Positions 40,109 through 50,233 of a DNA stretch of 64,000 bases are shown here, piece after piece (the first letter of the stretch is position 1; each line of letters begins with the position of its first letter). The notes beneath the pieces were generated by a model. The model searched no databases. It saw only the letters and a program-made list of their open reading frames with translations, and was not told the DNA's origin. The DNA lies in assembly GCF_002742625.1 (NCBI RefSeq), contig NZ_PEBF01000001.1, forward strand, positions 1,054,001 through 1,118,000, read 5' to 3'. The stretch is from Caulobacter sp. FWC2. GTDB taxonomy: Bacteria; Pseudomonadota; Alphaproteobacteria; Caulobacterales; Caulobacteraceae. Position numbers and translations under genes: made by a program.

Positions 40109-40490
40109 GGAGCGTGTAAAGATAGGCCGCGATGTCGCGGGCTTGCGTCTCGGTCAGGTTCGAGGCGGGCATGCCCGTGTCCGGCGATAGGGCCGGCGGG
40201 TCGCGCAACCAGCGCACCAACACATCGGGCTGGTTGGGGTGGCGGCCGGCGATCAGGGTCCGATCGGCGAAGCCGGCCAGCGCGCCGCCGACCTGCCCAC
40301 GCGGCCACGCCACGCCCGGGATCTGGTGACAGGCGCCGCAGCCCTGGGCCTCGATCAGCGCCAGGCCTCGTTCGGGATCGGCGCCGGAGATCGCGCGGAC
40401 GGTCGGCTTTTCGGCGCAGGCGGCCAGGGTCGCCAACCCGATCATCGCGCCCATCATGTTGGGGCTCGCCGTTCTCGATCCGCTGGTCAC
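40098..40490 (-). CDS. Single-heme cytochrome c
   Basis: 130 residues from GTG 40,490. A short signal with lipobox-like LATLAACA precedes a cytochrome c domain with CGACH and a likely Met ligand (DTGMPASNL). The C-terminus overlaps the subunit II start by 11 bases, so it belongs to the oxidase operon. It probably feeds electrons to the Cu-A/heme c subunit. It is divergent from the diheme cytochrome at 40,580. Confidence 0.88.
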   Translation of the reverse strand: MTSGSRTASPNMMGAMIGLATLAACAEKPTVRAISGADPERGLALIEAQGCGACHQIPGVAWPRGQVGGALAGFADRTLIAGRHPNQPDVLVRWLRDPPALSPDTGMPASNLTETQARDIAAYLYTLHDD

Positions 40491-40579
40491 GCCATCCCCG
40501 AAGCCGCCTTCGGAGGCTCAACCCGTCCGCGCGCTCAAGGTTCCGGGGAACCGCGCTCCCGGCCGCCGGTTTAGCCGCT

Positions 40580-41308
40580 GTGCGCCGCCTTCCGCTCCTC
40601 CTCGCCCTGGCGGCCTTGTCCGCCTGCGACCGCCCCGTCAGCCAGACCGATCAGGCGCTGAGCGCCACCGGCCGGACGATCGCCATGAGCGGCGGCGCGG
40701 GCGGCGCGGCCAAGGCCTGCTTCTCATGTCACGGCCTGGACGGGGCCGGCGACGGCGTGTCGACGCCGAGACTGGCCGGGCTGGACGTCGGCTACCTCCA
40801 GAAGCAGATGGAAGACTACGCCGCAGGCCTGCGCCTGGACCCGGTGATGACGCCGGTGGCCAAGCCGCTGGACGACCAGGCGCGACGGGCGGTCGTCGCC
40901 TACTACGCCGGGCTGCCGTCGTCTGACGGGGGCGGCCTGGCGGGACCCGCACCGGCGCTGTGGCGCGACGGTGATCCGGCGCGCGGCCTGGCGCCCTGCG
41001 CCGCCTGTCACGGTGACCAGGGGCAGGGCGTCGGTGGCGGCCAGCCCGCCCTGGCCGGTCAGCCGCCGGCCTATATCCGCGAGCAGATGGACCGCTGGCG
41101 GCTGGCCAAGCGGCGCAACGATCCGCGCGGCGCCATGGGCGATATCGCCCGCAAACTCACGCCCGCCGAAGTCGACGCCATAGCGGCCTGGTTGCGGCGG
41201 CAACCCGCTTCTCCATCGCCCGCCAGCGACGCTGCCAGCGCGTCCGGCGCGGCGGCAGCTGCGGCGCGATCGGCAGCATCCCGTGAAGGACGTCGTCTCG
41301 ATCGATGA
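40580..41308 (+). CDS. Diheme cytochrome c (c4-like), exported lipoprotein
   Basis: 242 residues from GTG 40,580 (RRLPLLLALAALSACDRP, lipobox LSAC). Two c-type domains follow, with CFSCH and CAACH motifs and Met ligands in DPVMTPVAK and DPRGAMGDI. The layout resembles cytochrome c4, a carrier between bc1 and oxidases. The last ~35 residues are low-complexity (ASPSPASDAASASGAAAAA). They overlap 152 bases of the convergent cytochrome b561 gene. Only this gene of the cluster is on the plus strand. Confidence 0.85.
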   Translation: MRRLPLLLALAALSACDRPVSQTDQALSATGRTIAMSGGAGGAAKACFSCHGLDGAGDGVSTPRLAGLDVGYLQKQMEDYAAGLRLDPVMTPVAKPLDDQARRAVVAYYAGLPSSDGGGLAGPAPALWRDGDPARGLAPCAACHGDQGQGVGGGQPALAGQPPAYIREQMDRWRLAKRRNDPRGAMGDIARKLTPAEVDAIAAWLRRQPASPSPASDAASASGAAAAAARSAASREGRRLDR

Positions 41309-41867
41309 AGTGGTGCTTGAGCACGGCTCCGGCGTGGATCGGGATCAGCGCCGTCAGGCTGACGACGAAACCCCAGTGCAGCCACTCCGCCGCCGCCTCG
41401 ATGGCCCACAGCGTCGGATGGGAGAGCTCGCCCAGCGGCATCAGCGGCCAGGGGATGACGCCCAGCAGGGCCAGGTCCGTCTCGCGCGCCGTCGCCGAGA
41501 CCATCGCCCAGCCGCTCAGCGGCAGGCCCAGCAGGCAGGTGTAGAAGACATAGTGGGTGACATGGGCGGCCACGCTCTCCCAGCCCGGCTTGTCGGCGTC
41601 GTTGATGGTGTCCGGCGCGAACAGCCGCCAGCCCAGGCGGCCCAGGGCCAGGACCAGCATCAGGATCCCCACGGCGTAGTGGACCTCATAGGCGGCCGCC
41701 ATCGTCGCCCCGGCGGGCGCGCGGCCCATCCACAAGCCCCAGCCCAGCTGGAAGAACGCCAGGGCCGCCATCGTCCAGTGGAAGACGATGGCCACCGGCG
41801 AATAGCGACCCTCGTCGGCATGGCCGGCGGCCCATTCGAAGATGTTGGCGATCAGCCGGTCGATCAT
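41157..41867 (-). CDS. Cytochrome b561-type membrane protein
   Basis: 236 residues from ATG 41,867 (MIDRLIANIFEWAAG). Four or more helices with His ligands: VAIVFHWTMAALAFF, AAYEVHYAVGILMLV, VAAHVTHYVFYTCLLG and EWLHWGFVVSLTALIPIH. This matches the bacterial cytochrome b561 family, which passes electrons between the quinone pool or small carriers and periplasmic acceptors. Its start overlaps the CtaG-like stop (ATGA). The basic C-terminal tail (RWQRRWRAMEKRV) is encoded antisense to the c4-like gene end. Confidence 0.9.
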   Translation of the reverse strand: MIDRLIANIFEWAAGHADEGRYSPVAIVFHWTMAALAFFQLGWGLWMGRAPAGATMAAAYEVHYAVGILMLVLALGRLGWRLFAPDTINDADKPGWESVAAHVTHYVFYTCLLGLPLSGWAMVSATARETDLALLGVIPWPLMPLGELSHPTLWAIEAAAEWLHWGFVVSLTALIPIHAGAVLKHHFIDRDDVLHGMLPIAPQLPPRRTRWQRRWRAMEKRVAAATRPLWRRLRRA

Positions 41868-42595
41868 GCGGGGCGCGCCACGGGACGAGGGCGCAGCACC
41901 CCGGCCAGGATCGACAGCGCCGAGCCCAGATAGACACCCGCAGCCGGTATCCACATGATCAGGCCGGCGATCTGCTGATCGTCCAAGGGGCTAAGGCCCC
42001 AGGCGAGCGTGGTCAGGGCGTGGGGGGCGTAGAGGGCGCGCGGCGCGAAGGTCAGGATCGCGCCCAGCAGGCCCATCAGGACGGTGGTGGCGAGCAGCGC
42101 GGTGATCGCGCCGCCCGGCCGCGCCGCCCGAACCGCGCGCCACGCCCCCGTCGCGGTCGCCAGCAGGCTGGCCTGCATCAGGGCGTAGACCAGATCGTTC
42201 GACATTGCCGCGGCGTAGGCGGCCGGCGCATGCCAGACCCAGAACACGGCGACGAAGCCGCTCGTCCAGACGGCGAGATGGGGCGCTCGCGCGGGCCGGG
42301 GCAGGGCCCAGGCGATCAGCGGCGCGACGGCCGCGACCAACAGCACGTGATGGACGGTGCGGGCCGAAAACAGCGCCGAACTCAAGGCGCAGAGCGGCGA
42401 GACGAAGGTGATGGCCAGGATCAGCACGGCCCCGGCCGCGAGCCCCCGGCGCTCTGTCGACACCGCCGCCAGCAGCCCGGCCACCAGCGCCAGGAGCGTC
42501 AACGCCACCGGGTCGAGGTTCCACCGCGTCCATAGCTCGGCCGGGATGGGACCCGCGCCGCAATAGGGCGACCAGAGGCGATCGGCGTTGGACAT
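41864..42595 (-). CDS. caa3 oxidase assembly factor, CtaG-like (membrane)
   Basis: 243 residues from ATG 42,595. Six to seven hydrophobic helices; SARTVHHVLLVAAVAPLIA and a WVWHAPAAYAAA stretch, plus PLDDQQIAGLIMW, are typical of the Caa3_CtaG family. Members are needed for Cu or subunit assembly of caa3 oxidases. It heads the minus-strand oxidase cluster, coupled to b561. Confidence 0.88.
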   Translation of the reverse strand: MSNADRLWSPYCGAGPIPAELWTRWNLDPVALTLLALVAGLLAAVSTERRGLAAGAVLILAITFVSPLCALSSALFSARTVHHVLLVAAVAPLIAWALPRPARAPHLAVWTSGFVAVFWVWHAPAAYAAAMSNDLVYALMQASLLATATGAWRAVRAARPGGAITALLATTVLMGLLGAILTFAPRALYAPHALTTLAWGLSPLDDQQIAGLIMWIPAAGVYLGSALSILAGVLRPRPVARPA

Positions 42596-42758
42596 ATGTC
42601 GGTTCCGGTGGCGTTCCAGCTTGCAAATCCCTAGCGGGCGGCGACGTTCCCAAGCGGCGGCCAAGCCTGAACCGGGCCCCGCCATCACCGAAGCCTCGAC
42701 ACCGCGCGCCCGGGTGCTAGCGTCACCGGCTCAAGTTTGTGACGGGGACGAGAACGAC

Positions 42759-44051
42759 ATGCATGTGGGGATCAAGGCTGCGGCTCTTGCCGCGGGTATC
42801 GGGGCGGTGGGCGTTCTGGCGGCGGGAACGGCGAGCGCCGCCCAGGTCGAGGCGGTCAGCGCCGCGCGGCTGCTGGACGTGGCCAGCGGCAAGTATGTCG
42901 ACAATCCGCTGGTGATCGTCACCGACGGCCGCATCACCAGCATCGGCAAGAAGGGCGACGCGGTTCCCGCCGGCGCCAAGGTCGTCGACCTGCCGGGCGC
43001 GACCCTGCTGCCGGGCCTGATCGACATGCACACCCACATCGACGGCCTGGCCGAGATCGGCGGCTATAACAGCCTGGAATACAGCGACCGGTTCTGGAGC
43101 GTGGTGCAGGTCGCCAACGCCAGGAAGACGCTGGAGGCGGGCTTCACGACCATCCGCAATGTCGGCTCAGCCGACTTCGACGACGTGGGTCTTCGCGAGG
43201 CGATCGATGGCGGCTACGTGATCGGGCCGCGCATCGTCACGGCGACCTGGGCGATCGGGGCGACTGGCGGCCACTGCGACTCGACCTTCTTCCCGCCGTC
43301 GATGGACGAGAAGGGCCCCTACAACATCGACAGCCCAGACGAGGCGCGCAAGGCGGTCCGGACGCTGAAGAAGTACGGCGCCCAGGTGATCAAGATCTGC
43401 GCGACGGGCGGGGTGTTCTCGCGCGGCGACGAGCCGGGCCAGCAGCAACTGACCTATGACGAGATGCACGCCGTGGCCGACGAGGCCCACATGGCCGGCA
43501 TCAAGGTCGCCGCCCACGCTCACGGCGCGGCGGGCATCCGCGAGGCGATCAAGGCCGGCATCGACACCATCGAGCACGCCAGCCTGGTCGACGACGAAGG
43601 CATCAAGCTGGCGGTCCAGCACGGGACCTACTTCTCGATGGACATCTACAACACCGACTACACCCAGGCCGAGGGCAAGAAGAACGGCGTGCTGGAGGAT
43701 AACCTGCGCAAGGACCGCGACATCGGCGAGATCCAGCGGCAGAACTTCAAGAAGGCTCTGAAGGCCGGGGTGAAGATGGTCTACGGCACCGACGCCGGGG
43801 TCTATCCGCACGGCGACAACGCCAAGCAGTTCGCGGTCATGATCCGCTATGGCGCGACGCCGCTGCAGGCCATCCAGTCGGCGACGATCACCGCCGCCGA
43901 GGCGCTGGGCCAGACCAAGGACGTCGGCCAGGTCGCCGTCGGCCGCTGGGGCGACATCATCGCGGTGGCGGGTGACCCGCTGGCCGACGTGACGACGCTG
44001 GAAAAGCCGGTGTTCGTGATGAAGGGCGGCGCGGTGGTGAAGCAGCCGTAG
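42759..44051 (+). CDS. Exported metal-dependent amidohydrolase (Xaa-Pro / Xaa-Arg peptidase-like)
   Basis: 430 residues from ATG 42,759. A signal peptide (AALAAGIGAVGVLAAGTASAA) leads into an amidohydrolase barrel. Metal ligands: His91 and His93 (DMHTHID), a probable carboxylated Lys212 (VIKICATGG), His in AAHAHGAAGI and TIEHASLVDD, and Asp in YGTDAGVYPHG. This is close to periplasmic imidazolonepropionase-like amidohydrolases that act on dipeptides with a C-terminal Pro or Arg; the exact substrate is not visible. A GGGGACGAG stretch lies upstream of the ATG. Confidence 0.85.
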   Translation: MHVGIKAAALAAGIGAVGVLAAGTASAAQVEAVSAARLLDVASGKYVDNPLVIVTDGRITSIGKKGDAVPAGAKVVDLPGATLLPGLIDMHTHIDGLAEIGGYNSLEYSDRFWSVVQVANARKTLEAGFTTIRNVGSADFDDVGLREAIDGGYVIGPRIVTATWAIGATGGHCDSTFFPPSMDEKGPYNIDSPDEARKAVRTLKKYGAQVIKICATGGVFSRGDEPGQQQLTYDEMHAVADEAHMAGIKVAAHAHGAAGIREAIKAGIDTIEHASLVDDEGIKLAVQHGTYFSMDIYNTDYTQAEGKKNGVLEDNLRKDRDIGEIQRQNFKKALKAGVKMVYGTDAGVYPHGDNAKQFAVMIRYGATPLQAIQSATITAAEALGQTKDVGQVAVGRWGDIIAVAGDPLADVTTLEKPVFVMKGGAVVKQP

Positions 44052-44359
44052 GGCCCTAAGCCTCCTTCAGAGGCTATGCGGGGCCGCCGGAAGCGCTGAG
44101 CTTGCGGCGGTCCCGGCTTTCCGCAGCGCTGCGACCAGAAGGACCGTCAGGTTAGGCCGAAAGCCGAGGTTTCCCGACCGACACGATGTTGCGGTCAAGA
44201 AACCGAATTCCGCCGACTTGCGCAAAAAATGGTGCGCGATCTCGGTGCTTGCCGCGAAATTGTGACTAAATTCGGTTCCCTTTCCGCTATGGGGTGCATA
44301 ATCATGCCTCCCGTTCGGCGCGCCGGTTCAACGCCGCGCCTCAAGTGAGGGGCCCCTGC
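44052..44359. other. 308-base gap between amidohydrolase and S9 peptidase genes
   Basis: No convincing coding frame. The left part contains a short hairpin (AGCCTC CTTCA GAGGCT near 44,059-44,075) that may end the amidohydrolase transcript. The AT-rich right part (CAAAAAATGG, AAATTGTGACTAAATTC near 44,222-44,275) is the likely promoter of the S9 peptidase. GTGAGGGG forms its ribosome-binding site. Confidence 0.6.
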
Positions 44360-46816
44360 ATGTTCCAGACTTCCTTCCGGCGCCGCGCGATCGCGCTGGC
44401 CGCCTCGGTCGCCTTTTCGGCGCTGTCCGTCGGCGCGGCCTGGTCGGCCGATGGCTACCAGACCCCGCCCGCGCCGATCGCCCAGATCCTGGACGCCGCA
44501 CCGACCCCTGGCGTGAGCGTCAGCTCGGACCGCAAGACCCTGGCCCTGCTGGGCCGCGAGAACCTGCCCTCCATCGCCGCCGTCTCCGAGCCGATCCTGC
44601 GCCTGGGCGGCAGCCGCATCAATCCGCGCACCAACGGCCCGATCGAGGCGCGCGCCATGTGGCTGAACAGCCTGTCGTTCGAGGACGTGGCGACGGGCAA
44701 GGTCCGCGCCGTGAGCCTGCCCGCCGGCGCCCGTTTCCTGTCGCCCAGCTGGTCGCCGGACAGCTCGAAGATGGCCTTCGTGCTGGACGCCAAGGCCGGC
44801 CTGGAGCTGTGGGTTGTCGACGTGAAGACCGCCGCCGCTCGCAAGGTCACCGAACCGGTCGTCAACGCCGTGTTCGGCTCCGGCTATGACTGGCTGCCGG
44901 ACGGCTCGGGCCTGGTGGTCCAGACCATCCTCACCGGCCGCGGCGCCGCTCCGGTCCAGACCGTCACGCCGACCGGTCCGACGGTCCAGGAGTCCAAGGG
45001 GCGCACCGCCGCGATCCGCACCTATCAGGACCTGCTGGCCAACGCCCATGACGAGGCCCTGTTCGACTACTACTTCACCTCGCAGCTGACCCGCTACGAC
45101 CTGGCCGACGGCAAGGCCACGGCGATCGGCAAGCCAGGCGTGATTTCCAGCGCCTCGATCTCGCCGGACGGCAAGTACATCCTGACCAACCGCCTGAAGC
45201 GGCCGTACAGCTATCTGGTGCCGGCGGGCCAGTTCCCGACCGAGATCGCGGTCTCGACCATTGACGGCCAGCCGGTGAAGACCCTGGTCGACCGGCCGCT
45301 GGCCGACACCTTGCCGCCGGCCTTCGACGCGGTGTCGACGGGCGTGCGCTCGGTCAGCTGGCGCGCCGACGCCCCGGCCACCCTGGTCTGGGCCGAGGCC
45401 CAGGACGGCGGCGACCCGCGCAAGAAGGTGACGATCCACGACAGCGTGTTCTCGCTGGCCGCGCCGTTCAGCGCCGCCCCGACCAAGATCATCGACCTCG
45501 AGCAGCGCTATCGCGGCATCGACTGGGGCAAGAGCGACTTCGCCCTGCTGACTAGCCGGTGGTGGCAGACCCGCAACCAGAAGCTCATCGCCATCGATCC
45601 GTCCAAGCCCGGTTCGGGCCGCGTGATCCTCGAGCGCAACTACCAGGACCGCTACAACGACCCGGGCCAGGCCGTCAGCCGCCGCAACGCCCAGGGCGAG
45701 GACGTCCTGCACTTCACGCCAGATGGCAAGGCGGTGTTCGTCACCGGCGCGGGCGCGTCGGCCAAGGGCGAGTTCCCGTTCGTCGGCCGCATGGAGCTGG
45801 CCGACGGCAAGACCACCAAGTTGTGGCAGGCCGAAGGTCCATACTACGAGGTCCCCGTGGCCATGGCCGACGAGGCCGGCAAGTCGGTGATCACCCGTCG
45901 CGAAAGCGCCAAGGACCAGCCGAACTACTACATCCATGCCGTGGCCAAGGGCGCCAAGGCCAAGGCGCTGACGAGCTTCCCGGACCGCGCCCCGCAGTTC
46001 GCCGGCGTGACCAAGCAGACCATCACCTACAAGCGCGCCGACGGCGTGACCCTGTCGGGCGTGCTCTATCTGCCGGCCGGCTATGACAAGGCCAAGGATG
46101 GCCCGCTGCCGCTGTTGATGTGGGCCTATCCGGCCGAGTTCACCGATGCGGCCGTCGCCGGCCAGACGGTGGACGAGGGAAACCGCTTCACCCGTCCGGC
46201 AGGCATCAGCCACCTGTTCCTGCTGACCCAGGGCTACGCGATCCTCGACAACCCCTCGTTCCCGATCATCGGCCAGAACGGGGCCGAGCCGAACGACACC
46301 TATGTCGAGCAACTGACCGCCGACGCCAAGGCGGCCGTGGACGCCGTGGTGGCGCTGGGCGTGGCGGATCGTGACAAGATCGCCGTCGGCGGCCACAGCT
46401 ACGGCGCGTTCATGACCGCCAACCTGCTGGCGCACACCCGCCTGTTCCGGGCCGGCATCGCGCGCTCGGGCGCCTACAACCGCACCCTGACGCCGTTTGG
46501 CTTCCAGGCCGAGCAGCGCACCTACTGGGATGCGACCGACACCTATACGAAGATGAGCCCGTTCACCTACGCCACGGCGATCAAGGACCCGATCCTGCTG
46601 ATCCACGGCGAGGCGGACGACAACTCCGGCACCTTCCCGATCCAGAGCGAGCGTTTCTACGCCGCGTTGAAGGGGGCCGGTGCGACGGTCCGCTACGTCA
46701 CTCTGCCCAACGAAGCCCACGGCTATCGCGCGCGGGAATCCACCGGCCATACCCTGTGGGAGATGTCCCAGTGGATGGACAAGTACGTGAAGAACGCTCC
46801 GCCGCGCGCGAAGTAG
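44360..46816 (+). CDS. S9-family serine peptidase (prolyl oligopeptidase-like), exported
   Basis: 818 residues from ATG 44,360 (MFQTSFRRRAIALAASVAFS), with GAGGGG upstream. A signal peptide ends near GAAWSA. A beta-propeller region follows (repeated FLSPSWSPD, SISPDGKYIL), then an alpha/beta hydrolase domain with the triad Ser680 (GGHSYGAFM), Asp753 (HGEADDN) and His787 (NEAHGYR). Members cut short peptides, often near Pro or acidic residues. It probably works with the nearby amidohydrolase in periplasmic peptide use; that link is inference. Confidence 0.94.
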   Translation: MFQTSFRRRAIALAASVAFSALSVGAAWSADGYQTPPAPIAQILDAAPTPGVSVSSDRKTLALLGRENLPSIAAVSEPILRLGGSRINPRTNGPIEARAMWLNSLSFEDVATGKVRAVSLPAGARFLSPSWSPDSSKMAFVLDAKAGLELWVVDVKTAAARKVTEPVVNAVFGSGYDWLPDGSGLVVQTILTGRGAAPVQTVTPTGPTVQESKGRTAAIRTYQDLLANAHDEALFDYYFTSQLTRYDLADGKATAIGKPGVISSASISPDGKYILTNRLKRPYSYLVPAGQFPTEIAVSTIDGQPVKTLVDRPLADTLPPAFDAVSTGVRSVSWRADAPATLVWAEAQDGGDPRKKVTIHDSVFSLAAPFSAAPTKIIDLEQRYRGIDWGKSDFALLTSRWWQTRNQKLIAIDPSKPGSGRVILERNYQDRYNDPGQAVSRRNAQGEDVLHFTPDGKAVFVTGAGASAKGEFPFVGRMELADGKTTKLWQAEGPYYEVPVAMADEAGKSVITRRESAKDQPNYYIHAVAKGAKAKALTSFPDRAPQFAGVTKQTITYKRADGVTLSGVLYLPAGYDKAKDGPLPLLMWAYPAEFTDAAVAGQTVDEGNRFTRPAGISHLFLLTQGYAILDNPSFPIIGQNGAEPNDTYVEQLTADAKAAVDAVVALGVADRDKIAVGGHSYGAFMTANLLAHTRLFRAGIARSGAYNRTLTPFGFQAEQRTYWDATDTYTKMSPFTYATAIKDPILLIHGEADDNSGTFPIQSERFYAALKGAGATVRYVTLPNEAHGYRARESTGHTLWEMSQWMDKYVKNAPPRAK

Positions 46817-46839
46817 TTCGGATCAAGGGGTGAATGTCG

Positions 46840-46873
46840 GAGGGGCGGGCGGTCTTCAAGGAGCGCTCGCCCT
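46840..46873 (+). terminator. Likely terminator after the S9 peptidase gene
   Basis: Arms AGGGGCGGGCG / CGCTCGCCCTT (with mismatch and G-T pairs) around a 12-base loop, followed by CTTACGTTTG. The stem is strong but the T-run is weak. Confidence 0.55.
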
Positions 46874-46945
46874 TCTTACGTTTGCTTGACCCTTCCGGCC
46901 GCGTGAGCGATCACCCAGCCCCGCTTCCAAAGGACCCCTGCGCCC

Positions 46946-47964
<1,019 letters not shown>

Positions 47965-47968
<4 letters not shown>

Positions 47969-48624
47969 GCGCCTCGAATATCGACTGGCCCGAGATCGGC
48001 CAGGCGACCGTCGACACTCTGTCCATGCTGGGCGGTTCGCTGGTGCTGACCATCGCGCTGGGCCTGCCGCTGGGGGTGATCCTGTTCCTGACCGGCAAGG
48101 GCCAGATGCTGGAGAACAAGGTCGCCAACGGCTTGCTGTCGCTGCTGGTCAACGTGCTGCGCTCGGTGCCGTTCGTGATCCTGCTGATCGTGATGATCCC
48201 GCTGACCGTGGCCCTGGTGGGCACGTCGCTGGGCGTGGCCGGCGCTATCCCGCCGCTGGTGGTGGGCGCGGCGCCCTTCTTCGCGCGGCTGGTGGAGACG
48301 GCCCTGCGCGAGGTCGACAAGGGCGTGATCGAGGCCAGCTTCGCCATGGGCGCCAAGCGGCGTCAGGTGGTGCTTGGCGCGCTGCTGCCCGAGGCCTTGC
48401 CGGGCTTGGTCGCCGCCGGGACCGTCACCGCCGTGGCCCTGGTCTCCTACACCGCCATGGCCGGCGTGGTCGGCGCGGGCGGCTTGGGCGACCTGGCGAT
48501 CCGCTTCGGCTATCAGCGTTTCCAGACCGACGTGATGATCGTCACCGTCGTGCTGATGCTGGTGCTGGTCCAGGTGCTGCAGATGATCGGCGATGCGGTG
48601 GTGCGCCGCGTTTCGCACAAGTAG
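47965..48624 (+). CDS. metI: Methionine ABC transporter permease
   Basis: 219 residues with five hydrophobic helices and the permease EAA loop ([25 protein letters not shown] split across its two halves). The start overlaps metN (ATGA). It forms the membrane channel with metN and receives Met from metQ. Length matches E. coli MetI (217). Confidence 0.96.
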
Positions 48625-48634
48625 GCTTCAAGAG

Positions 48635-48982
48635 ATGACCGACGATACCGACACCGACCTCCACTGGGACGCCGCCTTCGCCAAGAGCATGCTGGGCAAG
48701 ACCCTGCTGATGAACCTGACTTTTCTCGACGAGGACGGCGAGGTGGCCGAGCGCCAGCAGTTCTTCGGTGTGGTCATCGACGCCACCGAGGACGAGGGCA
48801 TCGTGCTGGACCTGCTGGGCGAGCACGACGGCGACACCTACACCCTGCCGCCGCAGACCTCGGCCATCGCGGCGGCCGAAGCCGGCGTCACCACCCTGGC
48901 CGGCGAGTCGCCCGACTTCGTGGCCAACTGGGTTGTCCACGGCGAGCCGGACGTGCCGGAGCCCGCCAACGACGAGGACTAG
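48635..48982 (+). CDS. Acidic hypothetical protein between metI and metQ
   Basis: 115 residues from ATG 48,635, ten bases after metI on the same strand, so probably co-transcribed. Strongly acidic (MTDDTDTDLHWD; PDVPEPANDED), with LMNLTFLDEDGEVAERQQFFG and VVIDATEDEGIVLDLLG forming beta-like segments. No membrane or signal segment. Not a known Met transport part; unknown family. Confidence 0.7.
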   Translation: MTDDTDTDLHWDAAFAKSMLGKTLLMNLTFLDEDGEVAERQQFFGVVIDATEDEGIVLDLLGEHDGDTYTLPPQTSAIAAAEAGVTTLAGESPDFVANWVVHGEPDVPEPANDED

Positions 48983-48990
48983 ATCTGGTA

Positions 48991-49239
48991 CTAAGCCTGG
49001 TCGAAGGGGTGCGGCAGGCGGCCGGCCTTGAACAGGATGTCCGGGTTCTCGTCGTAGTCGCCCAGCTCGACGTCGGCGCTGGCCGAGAAGGCGACGACGC
49101 CTTCGCGCAGCGGGGCCAGGCGCTCGGCCTTGCGGCGCGCCTCTTCCGCCGTCTTGCAGCCGATCTGCTGCTCGGCCTTCAGGCCCTTGCCGCGCCCGGC
49201 GATGTAGGCTTGGACGATGTGGACGGTTTCTTTGGCCAT
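48991..49239 (-). CDS. Hypothetical small protein, convergent inside the met locus
   Basis: 82 residues from ATG 49,239 (MAKETVHIVQAYIAGRGKGLKAEQQ). An N-terminal beta-alpha pattern with a single Cys (QIGCKTAEEARRKAERLA) is followed by VVAFSASADVELGDYDEN. It lies on the opposite strand between metI and metQ, so metQ has to use its own promoter. Unknown family. Confidence 0.65.
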   Translation of the reverse strand: MAKETVHIVQAYIAGRGKGLKAEQQIGCKTAEEARRKAERLAPLREGVVAFSASADVELGDYDENPDILFKAGRLPHPFDQA

Positions 49240-49317
49240 CCCCACTCAAGCGGCCTGTTTGGAGGCGGGGTCAAGCAAACTCCAGGCGGCGGCTTCGTAA
49301 GCGCTCGACGCACCCTC

Positions 49318-49334
49318 AGGAAATCTGATTTCCT
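49318..49334 (+). promoter_or_regulatory. Short palindrome upstream of metQ
   Basis: AGGAAAT CTG ATTTCCT, 57 bases before the metQ ATG. An operator for a methionine-responsive repressor is possible. No SAM riboswitch consensus was recognised here. Confidence 0.35.
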
Positions 49335-49390
49335 CCAACACGGCTGAGCGGGCAAAAGCCTACCTGTCAGATCGATTTATGGAGCCGTTC

Positions 49391-50194
49391 ATGGCCGCCC
49401 GCCGCGCTTTCCTCGTTCTCGGCCTCGCCGCCATGGCCCTCGCTGCCTGCGGTCCGAAGGAGCCCAAGGCCAGCGCGCCGAACACCCTGACCGTGGCCGC
49501 CACCGCGATCCCGCACGCCGAGGTGCTGGAGTTCATCAAGCCGAAGCTGGCCGCCGAAGGGCTGAACCTCGAGATCAAGGTGTTCAACGACTACGTCCAG
49601 CCCAACACGCAGGTGGCCGAGAAGCGCATCGACGTGAACTACTTCCAGACGCTGCCCTATCTGAACGAGTTCAATCGCGAGAAGGGCACGAACCTGGTGA
49701 CGATCACCGGCGTGCACGTCGAGCCGATCGGGGCCTATTCGTCCAAGTGGAAGTCGATCGCCGAGGTCCCGAACGGCGCGACCGTGGCCATTCCCAACGA
49801 CGCCAGCACCGAGGCTCGGGCCTTGATCCTGCTGGCCAAGAACGGCGTGATCGGCCTGAAGAACGCCAGCGACCTGTCGACGCTGAAGGACATCACCAGC
49901 AACCCGAAGAACCTGAAGTTCAAGGAGCTGGAGGCGCCGGCCCTGCCGCGTATCCTCAATCAAGTCGACCTGGCGGTGATCAACACCAACTACGCCCTGG
50001 ACGCCAAGCTGAACCCGTCCAAGGACGCGCTGATCGCCGAGGACAAGACCAGCCCGTATGTGAACTATCTTGTCGGTCGTCCGGACAACAAGGACGACCC
50101 GCGCGTCAAGAAGCTGGCCGCCGCCCTGACCTCGCCGGACGTGAAGGCGTTTCTGGCGACCAAGTACAACGGCGCGGTGGTGCCGGCGTTCTAG
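49391..50194 (+). CDS. metQ: Methionine-binding lipoprotein
   Basis: 267 residues from ATG 49,391 (MAARRAFLVLGLAAMALAACG), chosen because GGAG lies six bases before it; an ATG 12 bases upstream lacks such a site. Lipobox LAAC. The NlpA fold is clear: AATAIPHAEVLEFIKPKLA, RIDVNYFQTLPYLNEFN and INTNYALDAKLNPSKDAL. It binds Met in the periplasm for MetNI, but is split from them by two unrelated genes. Confidence 0.94.
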   Translation: MAARRAFLVLGLAAMALAACGPKEPKASAPNTLTVAATAIPHAEVLEFIKPKLAAEGLNLEIKVFNDYVQPNTQVAEKRIDVNYFQTLPYLNEFNREKGTNLVTITGVHVEPIGAYSSKWKSIAEVPNGATVAIPNDASTEARALILLAKNGVIGLKNASDLSTLKDITSNPKNLKFKELEAPALPRILNQVDLAVINTNYALDAKLNPSKDALIAEDKTSPYVNYLVGRPDNKDDPRVKKLAAALTSPDVKAFLATKYNGAVVPAF

Positions 50195-50233
50195 CTAGTC
50201 CACCGCCCCGCTTTGCGGGGGCGGACGTGACTA

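Noticed and set aside
44195..46750. 851-codon open frame antisense to the S9 peptidase gene
   Set aside because: The plus-strand S9 peptidase has signal peptide and full catalytic triad; the antisense frame is an artefact of high third-position GC.
46817..46945. Possible SAM riboswitch before metN
   Set aside because: No SAM-I, SAM-II or SAH core pattern could be matched; the hairpin there is better read as a terminator for the upstream peptidase.
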